Shown: piece by piece, positions 1-9,538 of the stretch
Position numbering within the stretch: the first letter of the stretch is position 1
Layout: the number at the start of each line of letters is the position of its first letter
From: an uncultured Pelagibacteraceae bacterium
Lineage (GTDB): Bacteria; Pseudomonadota; Alphaproteobacteria; Pelagibacterales; Pelagibacteraceae
Length of the DNA stretch: 64,000 nt
NCBI GenBank assembly: GCA_902635665.1
Contig: CACPOX010000003.1
Location: forward strand, 1 to 64,000
Reading direction: 5' to 3'
Made by a program: the position numbers and the translations under genes
Notes under the pieces: model-generated
The model's input: the letters and a program-made list of their open reading frames with translations, nothing else
Database searches by the model: none
Told to the model about the DNA's origin: nothing

Positions 1-44
1 ACTTCCAAGATGATTTTGATACTGAAGTAAAAAAAGTTTCGTGA
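1..44 (+). CDS. C-terminal end of an upstream gene (partial)
   Basis: An open frame enters from the left edge and ends with TGA at 42-44. The last residues read FQDDFDTEVKKVS. The stop overlaps the GTG start of the next gene (GTGA, 41-44), so the two are probably translationally coupled members of one operon. The tail is too short to identify the protein. Confidence 0.5.
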   Translation, partial: FQDDFDTEVKKVS

Positions 45-1744
45 ATAAAAGACGAAAAAGAATTAGCGGCGGACAAGCTGCTGTTCAATCATTAAAAAAA
101 GAGAGAGTAAAACATGTTTTTGGACTTATTGGTTCAGCAACAATGGAAATGTTTGATGCTCTTTACCATGAGAAAAGTATAAAATTTATTGGTGTCAGAG
201 ATGAAAGAACTGGCACACATATGGCTGATGGTTATGCAAGAGCATCCAATAGACCTGGGGTAATTATTGCAGGACAAAACGGACCTGGTGCTACTAATTT
301 AGTTACAGGAGTTGCTCAAGCAAAAGCAGCCTTTTCTCCAGTTGTTGCAATTGCAGGTTCTTATTCAACTAAAGATAAAATGGAAGACGCTTTTCAAGGC
401 TTAGATCAACAATCTTTGTTTGCACCAATTACAAAAAAAACATGGACAGTAAAAAATTCAAAAACTATTCCAAAAATTATGAGTGATGCTTTTAATTTAG
501 CTATGAAACCTAGAAGAGGACCAGTATGTGTAAATTTACCAAGAAATATATTAGCTGCGTCAAACTCTTATAATATTAATACCGAAAAACCATCATTCAC
601 AAATGAGAGTAAACAGAGAGGAAATAAAGATAATATCAAAAAGGCTGTGAAATTAATCGGAACCTCAAAATGTTCAGTTATTATTGTTGGTGCAGGGATA
701 AAGTATAATTCTAAATATAAAGAGGTAATAAAATTGGCAGAACTATGTAACGTACCTATAGTTACGGCAGCAGGTCATGGAGATGCGATTCCATTTGGTC
801 ATAAATTAAATGCAGGACAGATGGGACCTAGAGGAAATCCAGTTGCTTCAAGATTAGTTAAGAATGCAGATGTTATATTAGCAATTGGAACACGTTTAGG
901 ATTTAATTCAACATTTTACTCTTATGAAAATATAAACAAAGATGCAAAAATAATTCAAATTGAACTAGAAAAAACAATGCTTGGAAAATATTTTCCTGTA
1001 AAAGTAAAGATACTCGCGGATGCTGCGACTGCAACTAAACAGCTTTACGAAGAGATTAAAAAAGAGAAAATTAATTTAAATGTAAAAAACTGGACCTACT
1101 CTTATTTAAAAGAGAGAAAAGAATATTTATCAAATAGAAATAAAGAAAATCTAGGTCCAAATTTTCCCATTCAGCCAAAAGGACTATTTAAGCAATTAAG
1201 AAAAGTCCTTCCAAAAAATTCAGCAATTACTTTGGATGCAGGGACCTTATGTCTGCAGGCGACTGATGCTCTAGAATATTACGAGCCTCCCTCGTTATTT
1301 ACTCCCTTAGATTTTGGCCTTGTTGGCTTTTCTTTCGCATGTGGTCTTGGTGTTAAAATAGCAAAACCTGAAAAAACAGTTGTTAGTCTAATGGGTGATG
1401 GAGGTTTTGGTATGACAATATCTGAGTTAAGCACTGCTGTTGAATATGGAATTAACACAACAACTATTGTGATGAATAATCAAAGCTGGGGAGCAGAAAA
1501 AGCTTATCAAAAAGATTTTTTTGGTAAAAGATATTTAGGTTCAGATATTACAAGTCCATCCTTTGATAAGGTTGCAGAACTCTATGGAGCAAAAGGTTTT
1601 AAAGTTAAAAAAATTTCTGAGATTAATGAAGCTGTTAGAGCAGCAATTAAATCAAATAAACCATCTGTGATAGATGTTGATGTGGATCCTAAAGCATTAT
1701 ACAGTTTTAGAAGAGATAGTTTCAAACATAGAGAAAAAAAATGA
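41..1744 (+). CDS. Thiamine-pyrophosphate enzyme of the acetolactate synthase / sulfoacetaldehyde acetyltransferase group
   Basis: 567 aa, cytoplasmic, starting at GTG coupled to the preceding stop. It has the three-domain layout of acetolactate-synthase-like enzymes. The N-terminal TPP domain (about 8-180) has the cofactor-activating Glu near residue 55 in RDERTGTHMADGYAR. A central domain (about 195-330) is followed by a C-terminal TPP domain with GDGGFGM near residue 450 and the paired NN about 27 residues on, the usual Mg-TPP motif. The ilvB-type enzyme lies elsewhere in the window (40001-41767), so this copy is probably catabolic. The N-terminal pattern resembles Xsc and 2-oxoacid decarboxylases. 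The substrate cannot be read from sequence; the aldehyde dehydrogenase two genes on suggests an aldehyde product. Family sure, reaction open. Confidence 0.85.
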   Translation: MNKRRKRISGGQAAVQSLKKERVKHVFGLIGSATMEMFDALYHEKSIKFIGVRDERTGTHMADGYARASNRPGVIIAGQNGPGATNLVTGVAQAKAAFSPVVAIAGSYSTKDKMEDAFQGLDQQSLFAPITKKTWTVKNSKTIPKIMSDAFNLAMKPRRGPVCVNLPRNILAASNSYNINTEKPSFTNESKQRGNKDNIKKAVKLIGTSKCSVIIVGAGIKYNSKYKEVIKLAELCNVPIVTAAGHGDAIPFGHKLNAGQMGPRGNPVASRLVKNADVILAIGTRLGFNSTFYSYENINKDAKIIQIELEKTMLGKYFPVKVKILADAATATKQLYEEIKKEKINLNVKNWTYSYLKERKEYLSNRNKENLGPNFPIQPKGLFKQLRKVLPKNSAITLDAGTLCLQATDALEYYEPPSLFTPLDFGLVGFSFACGLGVKIAKPEKTVVSLMGDGGFGMTISELSTAVEYGINTTTIVMNNQSWGAEKAYQKDFFGKRYLGSDITSPSFDKVAELYGAKGFKVKKISEINEAVRAAIKSNKPSVIDVDVDPKALYSFRRDSFKHREKK

Positions 1745-2328
1745 AATTAGAATTAAGAAAATTCACAAAATTTGTAGACAAAACTTTTATTGAAGGTGGT
1801 AAAGAAGCGAAAGAGCCTGTTTTATTAGTATCAGTAGCAGCTGTGTTTAAAAATCCATGGCATGGTCAGGGTTTTGTTGAAGATCTCAGACCAACTATTT
1901 TAGATCTTGCACCTAAATTAGGTGATTTGCTTGTTCCAGAATTGATAAAAGAAATAGGATCACCTGAAAAAATATTGGCATATGGCAAGGCAGGTGTAGT
2001 TGGATTGAACGGTGAAATAGAGCATGCTTCAGCTTTTATTCATACTTTAAGGTTTGGTAATAAATTTAGAGATGCTGTTGGTGGAACTTCCTATTTAAGT
2101 TTTACAAATACAAGGGGACCTGCTGGATCAAAGATTGCGATTCCTATGATGCACAAAACAGATTCTGGATTGAGACCATATTACCTAACTCATGAATTTA
2201 CTATTCATGATGCACCCTTCGATGATGAGGTGGTTATTGCAATTGGTGGGGCATCAAGTGGTAGAGCACATGCAAGAACTGGTGACAGATATCAAGACAT
2301 GAAAGAAATGGGTATTGAGCCAAAATAA
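1741..2328 (+). CDS. 'Amino acid synthesis' family protein (PF06684/DUF1185-like)
   Basis: 195 aa, single domain, no signal peptide. Its ATG overlaps the TPP-enzyme stop (ATGA at 1741-1744), indicating coupling. The sequence fits the family named 'amino acid synthesis' (DUF1185): an N-terminal region with KEPVLLVSVAAVFKNPW, a central KAGVVGLNGEIEHASAFIH, and a C-terminal GGASSGRAHARTGDRY. Despite the name, no reaction is firmly established for the family to my knowledge. Its position between a TPP enzyme and an alpha/beta hydrolase suggests a role in degrading a small organic acid or cyclic compound, which is inference only. Confidence 0.75.
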   Translation: MKLELRKFTKFVDKTFIEGGKEAKEPVLLVSVAAVFKNPWHGQGFVEDLRPTILDLAPKLGDLLVPELIKEIGSPEKILAYGKAGVVGLNGEIEHASAFIHTLRFGNKFRDAVGGTSYLSFTNTRGPAGSKIAIPMMHKTDSGLRPYYLTHEFTIHDAPFDDEVVIAIGGASSGRAHARTGDRYQDMKEMGIEPK

Positions 2329-2334
2329 TTCTTG

Positions 2335-3117
2335 ATGACGACGGGAACTACTGCTTCAGGAACTTATTACTTATTCAATAAAAAGGATCAAGATGTACCA
2401 ATAGTATTTGTGCATGGTGTAGGTCTTACTCACGAAATATGGCAGCCCCAGCTTGAATTTTTTAATTATCATTCAACTCTTGCCTATGACATTTTAGGTC
2501 ATGGAAAATCTTCACTAGAAAATAAGGAAATAAGTTTTGATGATTTTTCTGACCAACTAATTGGGTTAATGGACCATCTTAATATAAAAAAAATACATCT
2601 TGTAGGTTTCTCTATAGGTTCTTTAGTTGCAAGAAATTTTGCAACTAAACACAATGAACGTTTACAGACATTAACTCTTTTGTGTTCTATTTATAAAAGA
2701 ACTGAGGAACAACAAAAAATTGTTAATCAAAGGTTTCAACAAGCAAAACAAGAATTAAAACTTTCAAAGCAAGCTTTAAAGAGATGGTTTACTGATAAAT
2801 ATTTAGAAAATAATCCAGAAATATATGAAAAAATAAGTTCAATTTTGTCTGCTAATAATATGAATAATTTTTTAAAGGTTTACGAGCTATTCGTTAATCA
2901 TAAAAATGATGAAGATTTTAATAAAATTAAAGCTAATACGCTAGTTATGACAGGTGAATACGACATTGGCTCAACTGTAAAAATGTCTCAAGAATTGAAT
3001 GCTTTAATCTCTAAAAGTCAATTAAAGATCATTAAAGATGGAAAACATCTTTGTGGTATTGAGTGTGCTGATGATGTAAATTTAACCATCAAAAATTTTA
3101 TTGGATCAGATGAGTAA
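2335..3117 (+). CDS. Alpha/beta-hydrolase fold protein
   Basis: 260 aa, cytoplasmic. The start is set at the ATG at 2335; a TTG lies one codon earlier. The nucleophile elbow GFSIGS sits near residue 92, an oxyanion HGVG motif lies at about 25-30, and a likely catalytic His near residue 237 is in KDGKHLC. Overall it looks like enol-lactonase or esterase members (3-oxoadipate enol-lactonase type). It follows the AA_synth gene by a few bases and overlaps the aldehyde dehydrogenase start by 8 bp, so it belongs to the same catabolic operon. The substrate is unknown. Confidence 0.8.
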   Translation: MTTGTTASGTYYLFNKKDQDVPIVFVHGVGLTHEIWQPQLEFFNYHSTLAYDILGHGKSSLENKEISFDDFSDQLIGLMDHLNIKKIHLVGFSIGSLVARNFATKHNERLQTLTLLCSIYKRTEEQQKIVNQRFQQAKQELKLSKQALKRWFTDKYLENNPEIYEKISSILSANNMNNFLKVYELFVNHKNDEDFNKIKANTLVMTGEYDIGSTVKMSQELNALISKSQLKIIKDGKHLCGIECADDVNLTIKNFIGSDE

Positions 3118-4591
3118 ACTTAAACAATATAAAATGTTCATTAATGGTGAATGGGTTGACTCTGAAAGTAAAAGAACATTTGAAACTCTAAATCCAGAAC
3201 ATAATGAGCCATGGGCAGTTGTTCCAGAAGCAAGTGCTAAAGATGTTGATAATGCAGTTAAAGCTGCTCAAAAAGCATTCGAGGGTGAATGGCCAAAGCT
3301 ACTGCCAAGAGAAAGAGCTAAATATTTAAGAGCCATTGGAAATCAATTAAGAGAGAATGCTGAAATGCTTGGAGAAATAGAAACAATTGATACCGGAAAA
3401 CTCTACAGAGAAACAAAAAAGCAAGCAGTTTATATAGCAGAATACTACGACTATTATGCTGGTTTGGCAGATAAAGTTGAAGGTACAGTTTTGCCAATAG
3501 ATAAACCAAATGTTCAAGCAATAACAACGAGAATACCTATAGGTGTTATAGCTGCAATAATTCCTTGGAATTCACAAATGTTTTTAACCGCTACTAAATT
3601 AGCGCCAGCACTTGCAATGGGTAATACAGTTGTGATTAAATCTTCAGAACTTGCCCCTGCTGTTTTGTTTGAATTTGCAAAATTAATTGAAAAAACTGGT
3701 ATCCCTAAAGGTGTGGTGAATGTAATTACAGGATTTGGAGATCCTTGTGGTAAAAGTTTAACTGCTCATAACTTGGTTGAAAAAGTTGCTTTTACTGGTG
3801 GTCCTGAAACAGCGAGACATATAATTAGAAACTCAGCAGAAAATTTATCAGAAGTAAGTTTAGAATTGGGTGGCAAAAGTCCAGTCGCAGTATTTGATGA
3901 TGCAGAGCAAGAAAATGCAATAAATGGGATTACAGCTGGAATATTTGGTGCAAGTGGTCAAAGTTGTATAGCAGGATCAAGACTTTATTTGCAAAAAGGA
4001 ATTTACGATGAATTTTTAGATAAACTTTCAAAACGTGCATCAAAAATAAAAATTGGAGCTCCAATGGATCCAGAAACAGAAATGGGGCCTTTAAGTAATT
4101 TTAAGCAATTAGAGGTAATAGAAAAAAATATTAAAGATACAATTAATCAAGGTGGAAAAATTAAGTGTGGGGGTGAAAGACATTCCTTTTCAAATAAAGG
4201 ATATTACTTTCCCCCAACAATTATTGAATGCGACAATCATAATCTGCCTGTAGCAGAAAATGAATTATTTGGACCTGTATTATCAGTCATGAAATTTGAT
4301 ACAGAAGAAGAAGTAATTTCTAAAATGAATGATAATCAATATGGATTATCCTCTGGGGTTTATACAAGCAATTTATCTAGAGGCATGAGAGTTTCAAAAG
4401 CAATTAGGGCAGGAATAACCTTTGTAAATACTTATAGATTAATTTCACCCTCTGCCCCTTTTGGAGGTATCAAAGATAGTGGGTATGGAAAAGAAGCAGG
4501 AATTGATTCAATTAAAGACTACACAAGGGTAAAAACAACATGGTTCTATACCTCTAACGAACCTTCTCTAGACCCTTTCTCAATAAGATAA
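3110..4591 (+). CDS. NAD(P)-dependent aldehyde dehydrogenase
   Basis: 493 aa, normal length for the family. The chosen start is ATG at 3110, which overlaps the hydrolase stop; a TTG at 3101 is less likely. The Rossmann segment includes IPWNSQMF near residue 150. The general-base Glu is in LELGGKSP at about 251 and the nucleophile Cys in GASGQSCIAGSRL at about 285. The C-terminal FGGIKDSGYGKEAG is typical of betaine-aldehyde/aldehyde dehydrogenases. It probably oxidises the aldehyde formed earlier in this four-gene pathway. It is the last gene of the operon. Confidence 0.9.
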   Translation: MSKLKQYKMFINGEWVDSESKRTFETLNPEHNEPWAVVPEASAKDVDNAVKAAQKAFEGEWPKLLPRERAKYLRAIGNQLRENAEMLGEIETIDTGKLYRETKKQAVYIAEYYDYYAGLADKVEGTVLPIDKPNVQAITTRIPIGVIAAIIPWNSQMFLTATKLAPALAMGNTVVIKSSELAPAVLFEFAKLIEKTGIPKGVVNVITGFGDPCGKSLTAHNLVEKVAFTGGPETARHIIRNSAENLSEVSLELGGKSPVAVFDDAEQENAINGITAGIFGASGQSCIAGSRLYLQKGIYDEFLDKLSKRASKIKIGAPMDPETEMGPLSNFKQLEVIEKNIKDTINQGGKIKCGGERHSFSNKGYYFPPTIIECDNHNLPVAENELFGPVLSVMKFDTEEEVISKMNDNQYGLSSGVYTSNLSRGMRVSKAIRAGITFVNTYRLISPSAPFGGIKDSGYGKEAGIDSIKDYTRVKTTWFYTSNEPSLDPFSIR

Positions 4592-4698
4592 TCACTGGCA
4601 ATTAACCTCTATAAAATAGGATAATTTTGTCATTGAATATTAATTGTATTCATACTTAAATTAGCTTTTATAAATTGTTAACAATAAAGAGGAAGATA

Positions 4699-5880
4699 AT
4701 GAGAAAACTATTTATCGCTGCTTTTATGTTTGTTTCTATTTTTGGAACAAAAGTAATGGCAGATATTAAAATGGGGATTATTTTAGGATTTACTGGTCCT
4801 ATTGAGTCTCTAACTCCAGCTATGGCTGCATCTGCAGAGCTTGCATTTAAAGAAGCTTCTGACTCAGGATCGCTATTAGGTGGAAAAAAAATTGAAGTGA
4901 TGAGAGCAGACTCAACTTGTGTTGACTCAGCAGCAGCAACAGCAGCAGCTGAAGGTTTAATATCAGGTGGTGTAGCTGCAATCATGGGAGCAGACTGTTC
5001 AGGTGTAACTGGTGCAATTGCAACAAACGTTGCTGTACCAAATGGTGTGGTTATGATTTCACCTTCTGCAACTTCTCCAGGATTAACAACTCTAGATGAT
5101 AAAGGGTACTTCTTTAGAACTGCTCCATCAGATGCTAGAGGTGGTCAAATTTTAGCTGACATAACTAAAGATAGAAAAGTAAAAAGTGTTGCAATCACTT
5201 ATACTAACAATGACTATGGTAAAGGTTTAGCTGATGTATATAAGGCAGCAGTTGAAGCTCATGGTATTAAAGTTACAACTGTAACTGCTCACGAAGATGG
5301 AAAAGCAGATTACTCATCTGAAGTAGCAACTCTTGCTTCTGCTGGTGGTGATGCTGTAGCTGTTATTGGTTATCTTGACCAAGGAGGAAAAGGAATCATT
5401 CAAGCTTCTTTAGACTCTGGTGCGTTTGATAAATTTGTTTTATCAGATGGTATGATCGGTCAATCTTTAGTTGATGCTTTTGGAAAAGATTTAAGTAAAT
5501 CATTTGGATCAATGCCAGGTTCTACTGGCAAAGGTGCAGGTATATTTGCTGAAGTTGCAAAAGCTGGTGGTGTAGAAGCATCTGGTCCATACACAGCTGA
5601 ATCTTACGATGCAGCTGCTTTAATTGTTCTTGCAATGCAAGCAGGTAACTCTGCTGATAGAGCATCTATTGCAAAACATGTAATGGAAGTTGCTAATGGC
5701 CCAGGAAAAAAGATTTATCCTGGTGAACTTAAGAAAGGCTTAGACTTACTAGCTAAAGGAAAGAAAATTGATTACGAAGGTGCTACTGGAGTAACTTTTA
5801 CTGATGTTGGTGAAGCTGAAGGTTCTTTCTTAGAGCAAGAAGTTAAAGGTGGAAAATTCAAAACTAAAAAACAAAGATAA
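4699..5880 (+). CDS. Periplasmic binding protein, branched-chain amino acid (Liv) type
   Basis: 393 aa. ATG at 4699 is preceded by a good Shine-Dalgarno (AAAGAGGAAG, 4686-4695); a TTG 24 bases upstream has none. Residues 1-21 form a signal peptide ending near VMA. The mature part is a type-I periplasmic-binding fold (ANF-receptor/Peripla_BP_6), with the IILGFTGPIESLTP start typical of LivK-like proteins. It stands alone on the plus strand and ends at a strong terminator. It most likely feeds the livGFHM set at 7160-11034 whose own binding protein is otherwise missing. The ligand is unknown; amino acids, amides and urea are all possible for the family. Confidence 0.85.
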   Translation: MRKLFIAAFMFVSIFGTKVMADIKMGIILGFTGPIESLTPAMAASAELAFKEASDSGSLLGGKKIEVMRADSTCVDSAAATAAAEGLISGGVAAIMGADCSGVTGAIATNVAVPNGVVMISPSATSPGLTTLDDKGYFFRTAPSDARGGQILADITKDRKVKSVAITYTNNDYGKGLADVYKAAVEAHGIKVTTVTAHEDGKADYSSEVATLASAGGDAVAVIGYLDQGGKGIIQASLDSGAFDKFVLSDGMIGQSLVDAFGKDLSKSFGSMPGSTGKGAGIFAEVAKAGGVEASGPYTAESYDAAALIVLAMQAGNSADRASIAKHVMEVANGPGKKIYPGELKKGLDLLAKGKKIDYEGATGVTFTDVGEAEGSFLEQEVKGGKFKTKKQR

Positions 5881-5902
5881 TTTTTTATCTTAATTCAAAA
5901 AA

Positions 5903-5925
5903 CCCCAGTAATTTAATTACTGGGG
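5903..5925. terminator. Bidirectional Rho-independent terminator
   Basis: A 10-bp perfect stem (CCCCAGTAAT / ATTACTGGGG) with a 3-nt loop is flanked by A's on the left and T's on the right. It therefore works in both directions, between the convergent binding-protein and MFS genes. The stop of the MFS gene lies inside the loop/right arm. Confidence 0.9.
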
Positions 5926-7083
5926 TTTTTTTTTAAGATCAGCTCTAATAGTAAAAAGAGCTATTATAATTAAAAAAATCAAACATATTAAATTCATAGT
6001 TTTCCAGCTTGTTAGGCTAAGAAATACTCCTGCAGACAAACTAGCTACTGCTTGTATAGAATAAACAATTAAATCGTTATACCCTTGAGCTCTAAATTTT
6101 TCCTCTTCTCTGTAGCACAAAACAAGTAAACTTGTTCCTGAAATGAATAAAAAATTCCACCCTAGCCCCAGAAAAACAAGTGCAACCATATAATTCATAT
6201 AAGTCTGTTCAAATAAACTGGTAATAATTGTGACTAAAAAAAATAAAACCCCCATATACATAATTTTGCTATGACCAAACTTTTTAATCAAATTTCCAGT
6301 AACCAGCGAAGGTAAAAACATGGCTGCTATGTGAAGCTGAATAACAAAACCTGTTTTAGACAAACTTATTTTCTCCATCAAATGCATACTTATAGGAGTG
6401 GCTGTCATTAAAAAAGTCATTACAGCATAGGCAAAAGCAGAAGCTACGAGTGCCTGTAGAAATCTTGGTTGCGAAATAAGTTCAAAAAAACTTCTTCCAG
6501 TTTTATATTGATTAATTGATGATTTTTTTGGTTCCTGATAAAAAAATAAAAATATTGTTGATAAAATAGATAAAATAGCAAGTGCAAGATAAGAGCCGGC
6601 ATAAATATGATTTGAAATAAATCCTTTAGAAATGTTTGCAATATTTGGACCAATAAATGCTGAACCTATTCCTGCTAATAAAATTATAGAAATTGCTTTT
6701 GGTGCATAATCTTTATCCACAACCTCAACTGCTGCAAAACGGTATTGATGACTGAAAGCTATCCCACCACCAATTAAAAAGCATCCTAAATTATAAAAAA
6801 GAAAGCTTTCTATTATTATAGAGTATGCGGTTAAAAGAGATGCAAAACATGTCCCGATTGATGCATAGATAAATCCTAATTTTCTTCCAATTATACTCAT
6901 TAGTTTTGCTGCAAAAAAAGCAAACAACGCAATTCCAACAACTGACAAAGCCATTGGAAGAGTTGCTAAAGATTTTATTGGACTAAATTTCGAACCAATT
7001 ATACCACTTAAAAAAACTGTAACAGGAGCAGCTGTAAAAGCAAAAATCTGACTTAAAATAAGTAACGAAAGATTTTTATTCAT
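5917..7083 (-). CDS. MFS transporter
   Basis: 388 aa with about 12 predicted hydrophobic helices. The loop after helix 2 carries MSIIGRKLGF, a degenerate form of the MFS G-x-x-x-D/R-R-x-G-R motif. Its start codon shares one base with the stop of a 23-codon ORF (7083-7154), which directly follows livM, so it looks like the last gene of the liv operon. The substrate cannot be told from sequence; export and import are both possible. Confidence 0.8.
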   Translation of the reverse strand: MNKNLSLLILSQIFAFTAAPVTVFLSGIIGSKFSPIKSLATLPMALSVVGIALFAFFAAKLMSIIGRKLGFIYASIGTCFASLLTAYSIIIESFLFYNLGCFLIGGGIAFSHQYRFAAVEVVDKDYAPKAISIILLAGIGSAFIGPNIANISKGFISNHIYAGSYLALAILSILSTIFLFFYQEPKKSSINQYKTGRSFFELISQPRFLQALVASAFAYAVMTFLMTATPISMHLMEKISLSKTGFVIQLHIAAMFLPSLVTGNLIKKFGHSKIMYMGVLFFLVTIITSLFEQTYMNYMVALVFLGLGWNFLFISGTSLLVLCYREEEKFRAQGYNDLIVYSIQAVASLSAGVFLSLTSWKTMNLICLIFLIIIALFTIRADLKKKPQ

Positions 7084-7154
7084 TAAAAGAATAAATACTT
7101 ATCAGCCATATACAAAGCCCAAGCAGCAGCAGCACCTAATATAATATATTTCAT
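7083..7154 (-). CDS. Putative 23-aa hydrophobic microprotein
   Basis: A short ORF on the minus strand begins MKYIILGAAAAWALYMAD and ends KYLFF. It is almost entirely one membrane helix. It fills the only gap between livM (stop 7160) and the MFS gene, and its TAA overlaps the MFS ATG (TAATG). Such placement suggests translational coupling. There is no strong Shine-Dalgarno, so it may be only a leader for the MFS gene. Confidence 0.4.
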   Translation of the reverse strand: MKYIILGAAAAWALYMADKYLFF

Positions 7155-7159
7155 TTGGT

Positions 7160-8530
7160 TTACTTTATTTCTATTTTTTCAGGAAGTATACCTTTAGGTC
7201 GATACCTCATTATGAATAACAATCCTAATCCCATCATTAAAAATCTGAAATATGGAACGCTTTCTATTAAGTGAGCTTTAAGTGCATTTGTTTCAGGAAT
7301 TCCAGCAGTGAAAAAGTTTATTAAGAATAATGATATTGGTGCAGCTTCAATCCATAAGAACCAAACAACAAATCCTCCTAAAATTGCTCCAAAATTATTT
7401 CCACTTCCTCCAATAATTACCATTACCCAAATCAAAAAAGTATATCTCATAGGTCTATAACTTCCTGGAGTAAATAAACCATCTTGAGTAACCAACATTG
7501 CGCCAGCAATTCCAACAATTGCTGAGCCTAAAATAAAAATTAGTAAATGTTGTTTAACAACATTTTTACCCATTGCATTTGCAGCTTCTTCATTATCTCT
7601 TATTGCTCTCATCATTCTTCCCCAAGGAGAATAAAGAGCTTTTTGAGTTAAAATTAGAAGAATAATTACTACTACTAAAAATAATCCTGAGTAACATAGT
7701 TTTACAAATACTGATGATCCTTCGATCACAAGTTGATTTAAAGCAGCTTGTCGATCAGCTAAATTCTCTATTAAACTTAATTTACCTGAATGAAACTTTT
7801 CAACTAATTTGATAAACCAATCTGTCGTTTGAAGATCTACCTCATAAGGTGCAGGTCTTTTTAAACCAATAACATTTTTTACACCTCTTGTGAGCCAGTC
7901 TTCATGTTTAATGATCGCAATAACAATTTCAGAAATAAGAAGAGTAGCAATAGCTAAATAATCAGCTCTAAGACCAAGAGCAACTTTTCCAACTATAAAA
8001 GCTAAACCACCAGCAAAAAGAGCTCCAACTATCCAAGAAAATATAATTGGTAATCCAAACCCTCCTAAGAAACCAGTTTTAGCAGGATCGACTGCTTCAA
8101 TAGCCTCTATGCCCGGCTCTGCAGAAAATCTAATAAGCAAAATACCTGAAATTATTATTGCAGCTATGCTGTATGTTCTGATTTTTGATTTTTCAAATCT
8201 TTTTAAAATAAACCTTATAACTAACACCATTACTACTATGAGCCATAAGGCCATTAAAATATCAAAACCTCCTGCCCTCCAGGCTTCTTGAACAGGATCG
8301 ACAGATATCAATACCGCAGCTAAACCACCTAAAGCTGTATAACCCATAATTCCAAAATTAATTAAACCAGCATATCCCCATTGAATATTCGCACCCATTG
8401 TCATGACCGCAGAAATCAAACAAAGATTAAATATTGATAACGCTATATTCCAAGACTGAAATATCCCAACCATTAGTATAAACACCATCATGATACTGTA
8501 AGCTGCAATTACATTTAAATTTTTTCTCAC
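7160..8530 (-). CDS. livM: Liv-type ABC permease LivM
   Basis: 456 aa, many membrane helices, longer than the usual 300-360 aa LivM. The extra length is mainly a region of about residues 200-270 between helices (DWLTRGVKNVIGLKRPAPYEVD and following). The permease signature is clear: RAIRDNEEAANAMGKNV, then the GSGNNFGAILGG cytoplasmic-loop region. It overlaps livH by 4 bp. It forms the membrane channel with LivH and is driven by LivG/LivF of the same operon. Confidence 0.88.
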   Translation of the reverse strand: MRKNLNVIAAYSIMMVFILMVGIFQSWNIALSIFNLCLISAVMTMGANIQWGYAGLINFGIMGYTALGGLAAVLISVDPVQEAWRAGGFDILMALWLIVVMVLVIRFILKRFEKSKIRTYSIAAIIISGILLIRFSAEPGIEAIEAVDPAKTGFLGGFGLPIIFSWIVGALFAGGLAFIVGKVALGLRADYLAIATLLISEIVIAIIKHEDWLTRGVKNVIGLKRPAPYEVDLQTTDWFIKLVEKFHSGKLSLIENLADRQAALNQLVIEGSSVFVKLCYSGLFLVVVIILLILTQKALYSPWGRMMRAIRDNEEAANAMGKNVVKQHLLIFILGSAIVGIAGAMLVTQDGLFTPGSYRPMRYTFLIWVMVIIGGSGNNFGAILGGFVVWFLWIEAAPISLFLINFFTAGIPETNALKAHLIESVPYFRFLMMGLGLLFIMRYRPKGILPEKIEIK

Positions 8531-9537
8531 AATACTTTCCCCTTAAATATACCTGATGGCCTATATATCAAAACTATTACTAGTATCGAAAAGGATACTG
8601 CGAACTTATAATCTGTAGACAGTAACTGAACTAAACTATCTGGCTCCATACTTTCTGGTAAAACATACATAAAAAATTTCTTGTAGGCATAAGTTAATAA
8701 AATTTCTGAAAAAGCAATTACATATCCACCTAAAAAGGCTCCAAACGGATTTCCAATTCCTCCAACTATTGCAGCAGCGAAAATAGGAAGCATATTATTA
8801 AAGTAGGTAAATGGTTTAAAACTTTTATCTAGACCATATAAAGCACCACCTATTGTAGCTAAAATTCCAGCAATAACCCACGTAACTAAAACTATTTTTT
8901 TTGGATCAATACCTGATAGCAAAGCAAGATCCTCATTATCAGAATAAGCTTTCATACTTTTGCCAGTTTTTGTTTTGTTTAAAAACCAAAATAATAAAGA
9001 TACCAAAACTATTGTAACAAAAATTGTTAACACCTGAGTTGATTTTAGTGCAAGACCCTCGTTTAATCCTGTCATCTCCTTAAATTCACGAGCTTTAATA
9101 ATAAATTTTTCACCATCAAAAAATCGTCTGTCAGTAGGTCCGATTATGATTCTTACCAAGGCTTGTGTTACAAACATTACTCCAATACTTACCATTGCAA
9201 ACTGTACTGGGGGACTTTTTTGGTTTCTGTAGTATTTGAAAACGAACTTATCAATTAAAAGCATATAAAGAATCATGAAAATAATTCCAAATGGAATAGC
9301 TAATAAAGCTGTAGGCAAAACACCTAGAGAGACGCCTAAAGATTGAAAGTACCATGTAAATAAGATTGTCATCATGGTCCCAAAAGACATCATGTCGCCA
9401 GTTGCAAAGTTTGCAAATCGTAAAATTCCATAGATTAATGTTACGAATATTGCACCTAGTGCTAACTGAGAACCATAAGTTAATGCAGGAATAAAAATAT
9501 AATTTAATAAAAGAATTATCGCATTTACAAAATCCAT
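8527..9537 (-). CDS. livH: Liv-type ABC permease LivH
   Basis: 336 aa, about 8 helices. LivH features include the N-terminal LALGAIFVTLIYGILRFANFATGDMMSFG segment and the EAA-like loop YSDNEDLALLSGIDPKKI followed by AAIVGGIGNPFGAFLGG. It is partner of the LivM at 7160-8530 (4-bp overlap) and lies 1 bp after livF. It transports the ligand of a LivK-type binding protein, probably the one at 4699-5880. Confidence 0.88.
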   Translation of the reverse strand: MDFVNAIILLLNYIFIPALTYGSQLALGAIFVTLIYGILRFANFATGDMMSFGTMMTILFTWYFQSLGVSLGVLPTALLAIPFGIIFMILYMLLIDKFVFKYYRNQKSPPVQFAMVSIGVMFVTQALVRIIIGPTDRRFFDGEKFIIKAREFKEMTGLNEGLALKSTQVLTIFVTIVLVSLLFWFLNKTKTGKSMKAYSDNEDLALLSGIDPKKIVLVTWVIAGILATIGGALYGLDKSFKPFTYFNNMLPIFAAAIVGGIGNPFGAFLGGYVIAFSEILLTYAYKKFFMYVLPESMEPDSLVQLLSTDYKFAVSFSILVIVLIYRPSGIFKGKVL

Positions 9538-9538
9538 A

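Noticed and set aside
4668-4985. 105-aa minus-strand ORF
   Set aside because: Antisense shadow of the binding-protein gene, which has a signal peptide and a ribosome-binding site.
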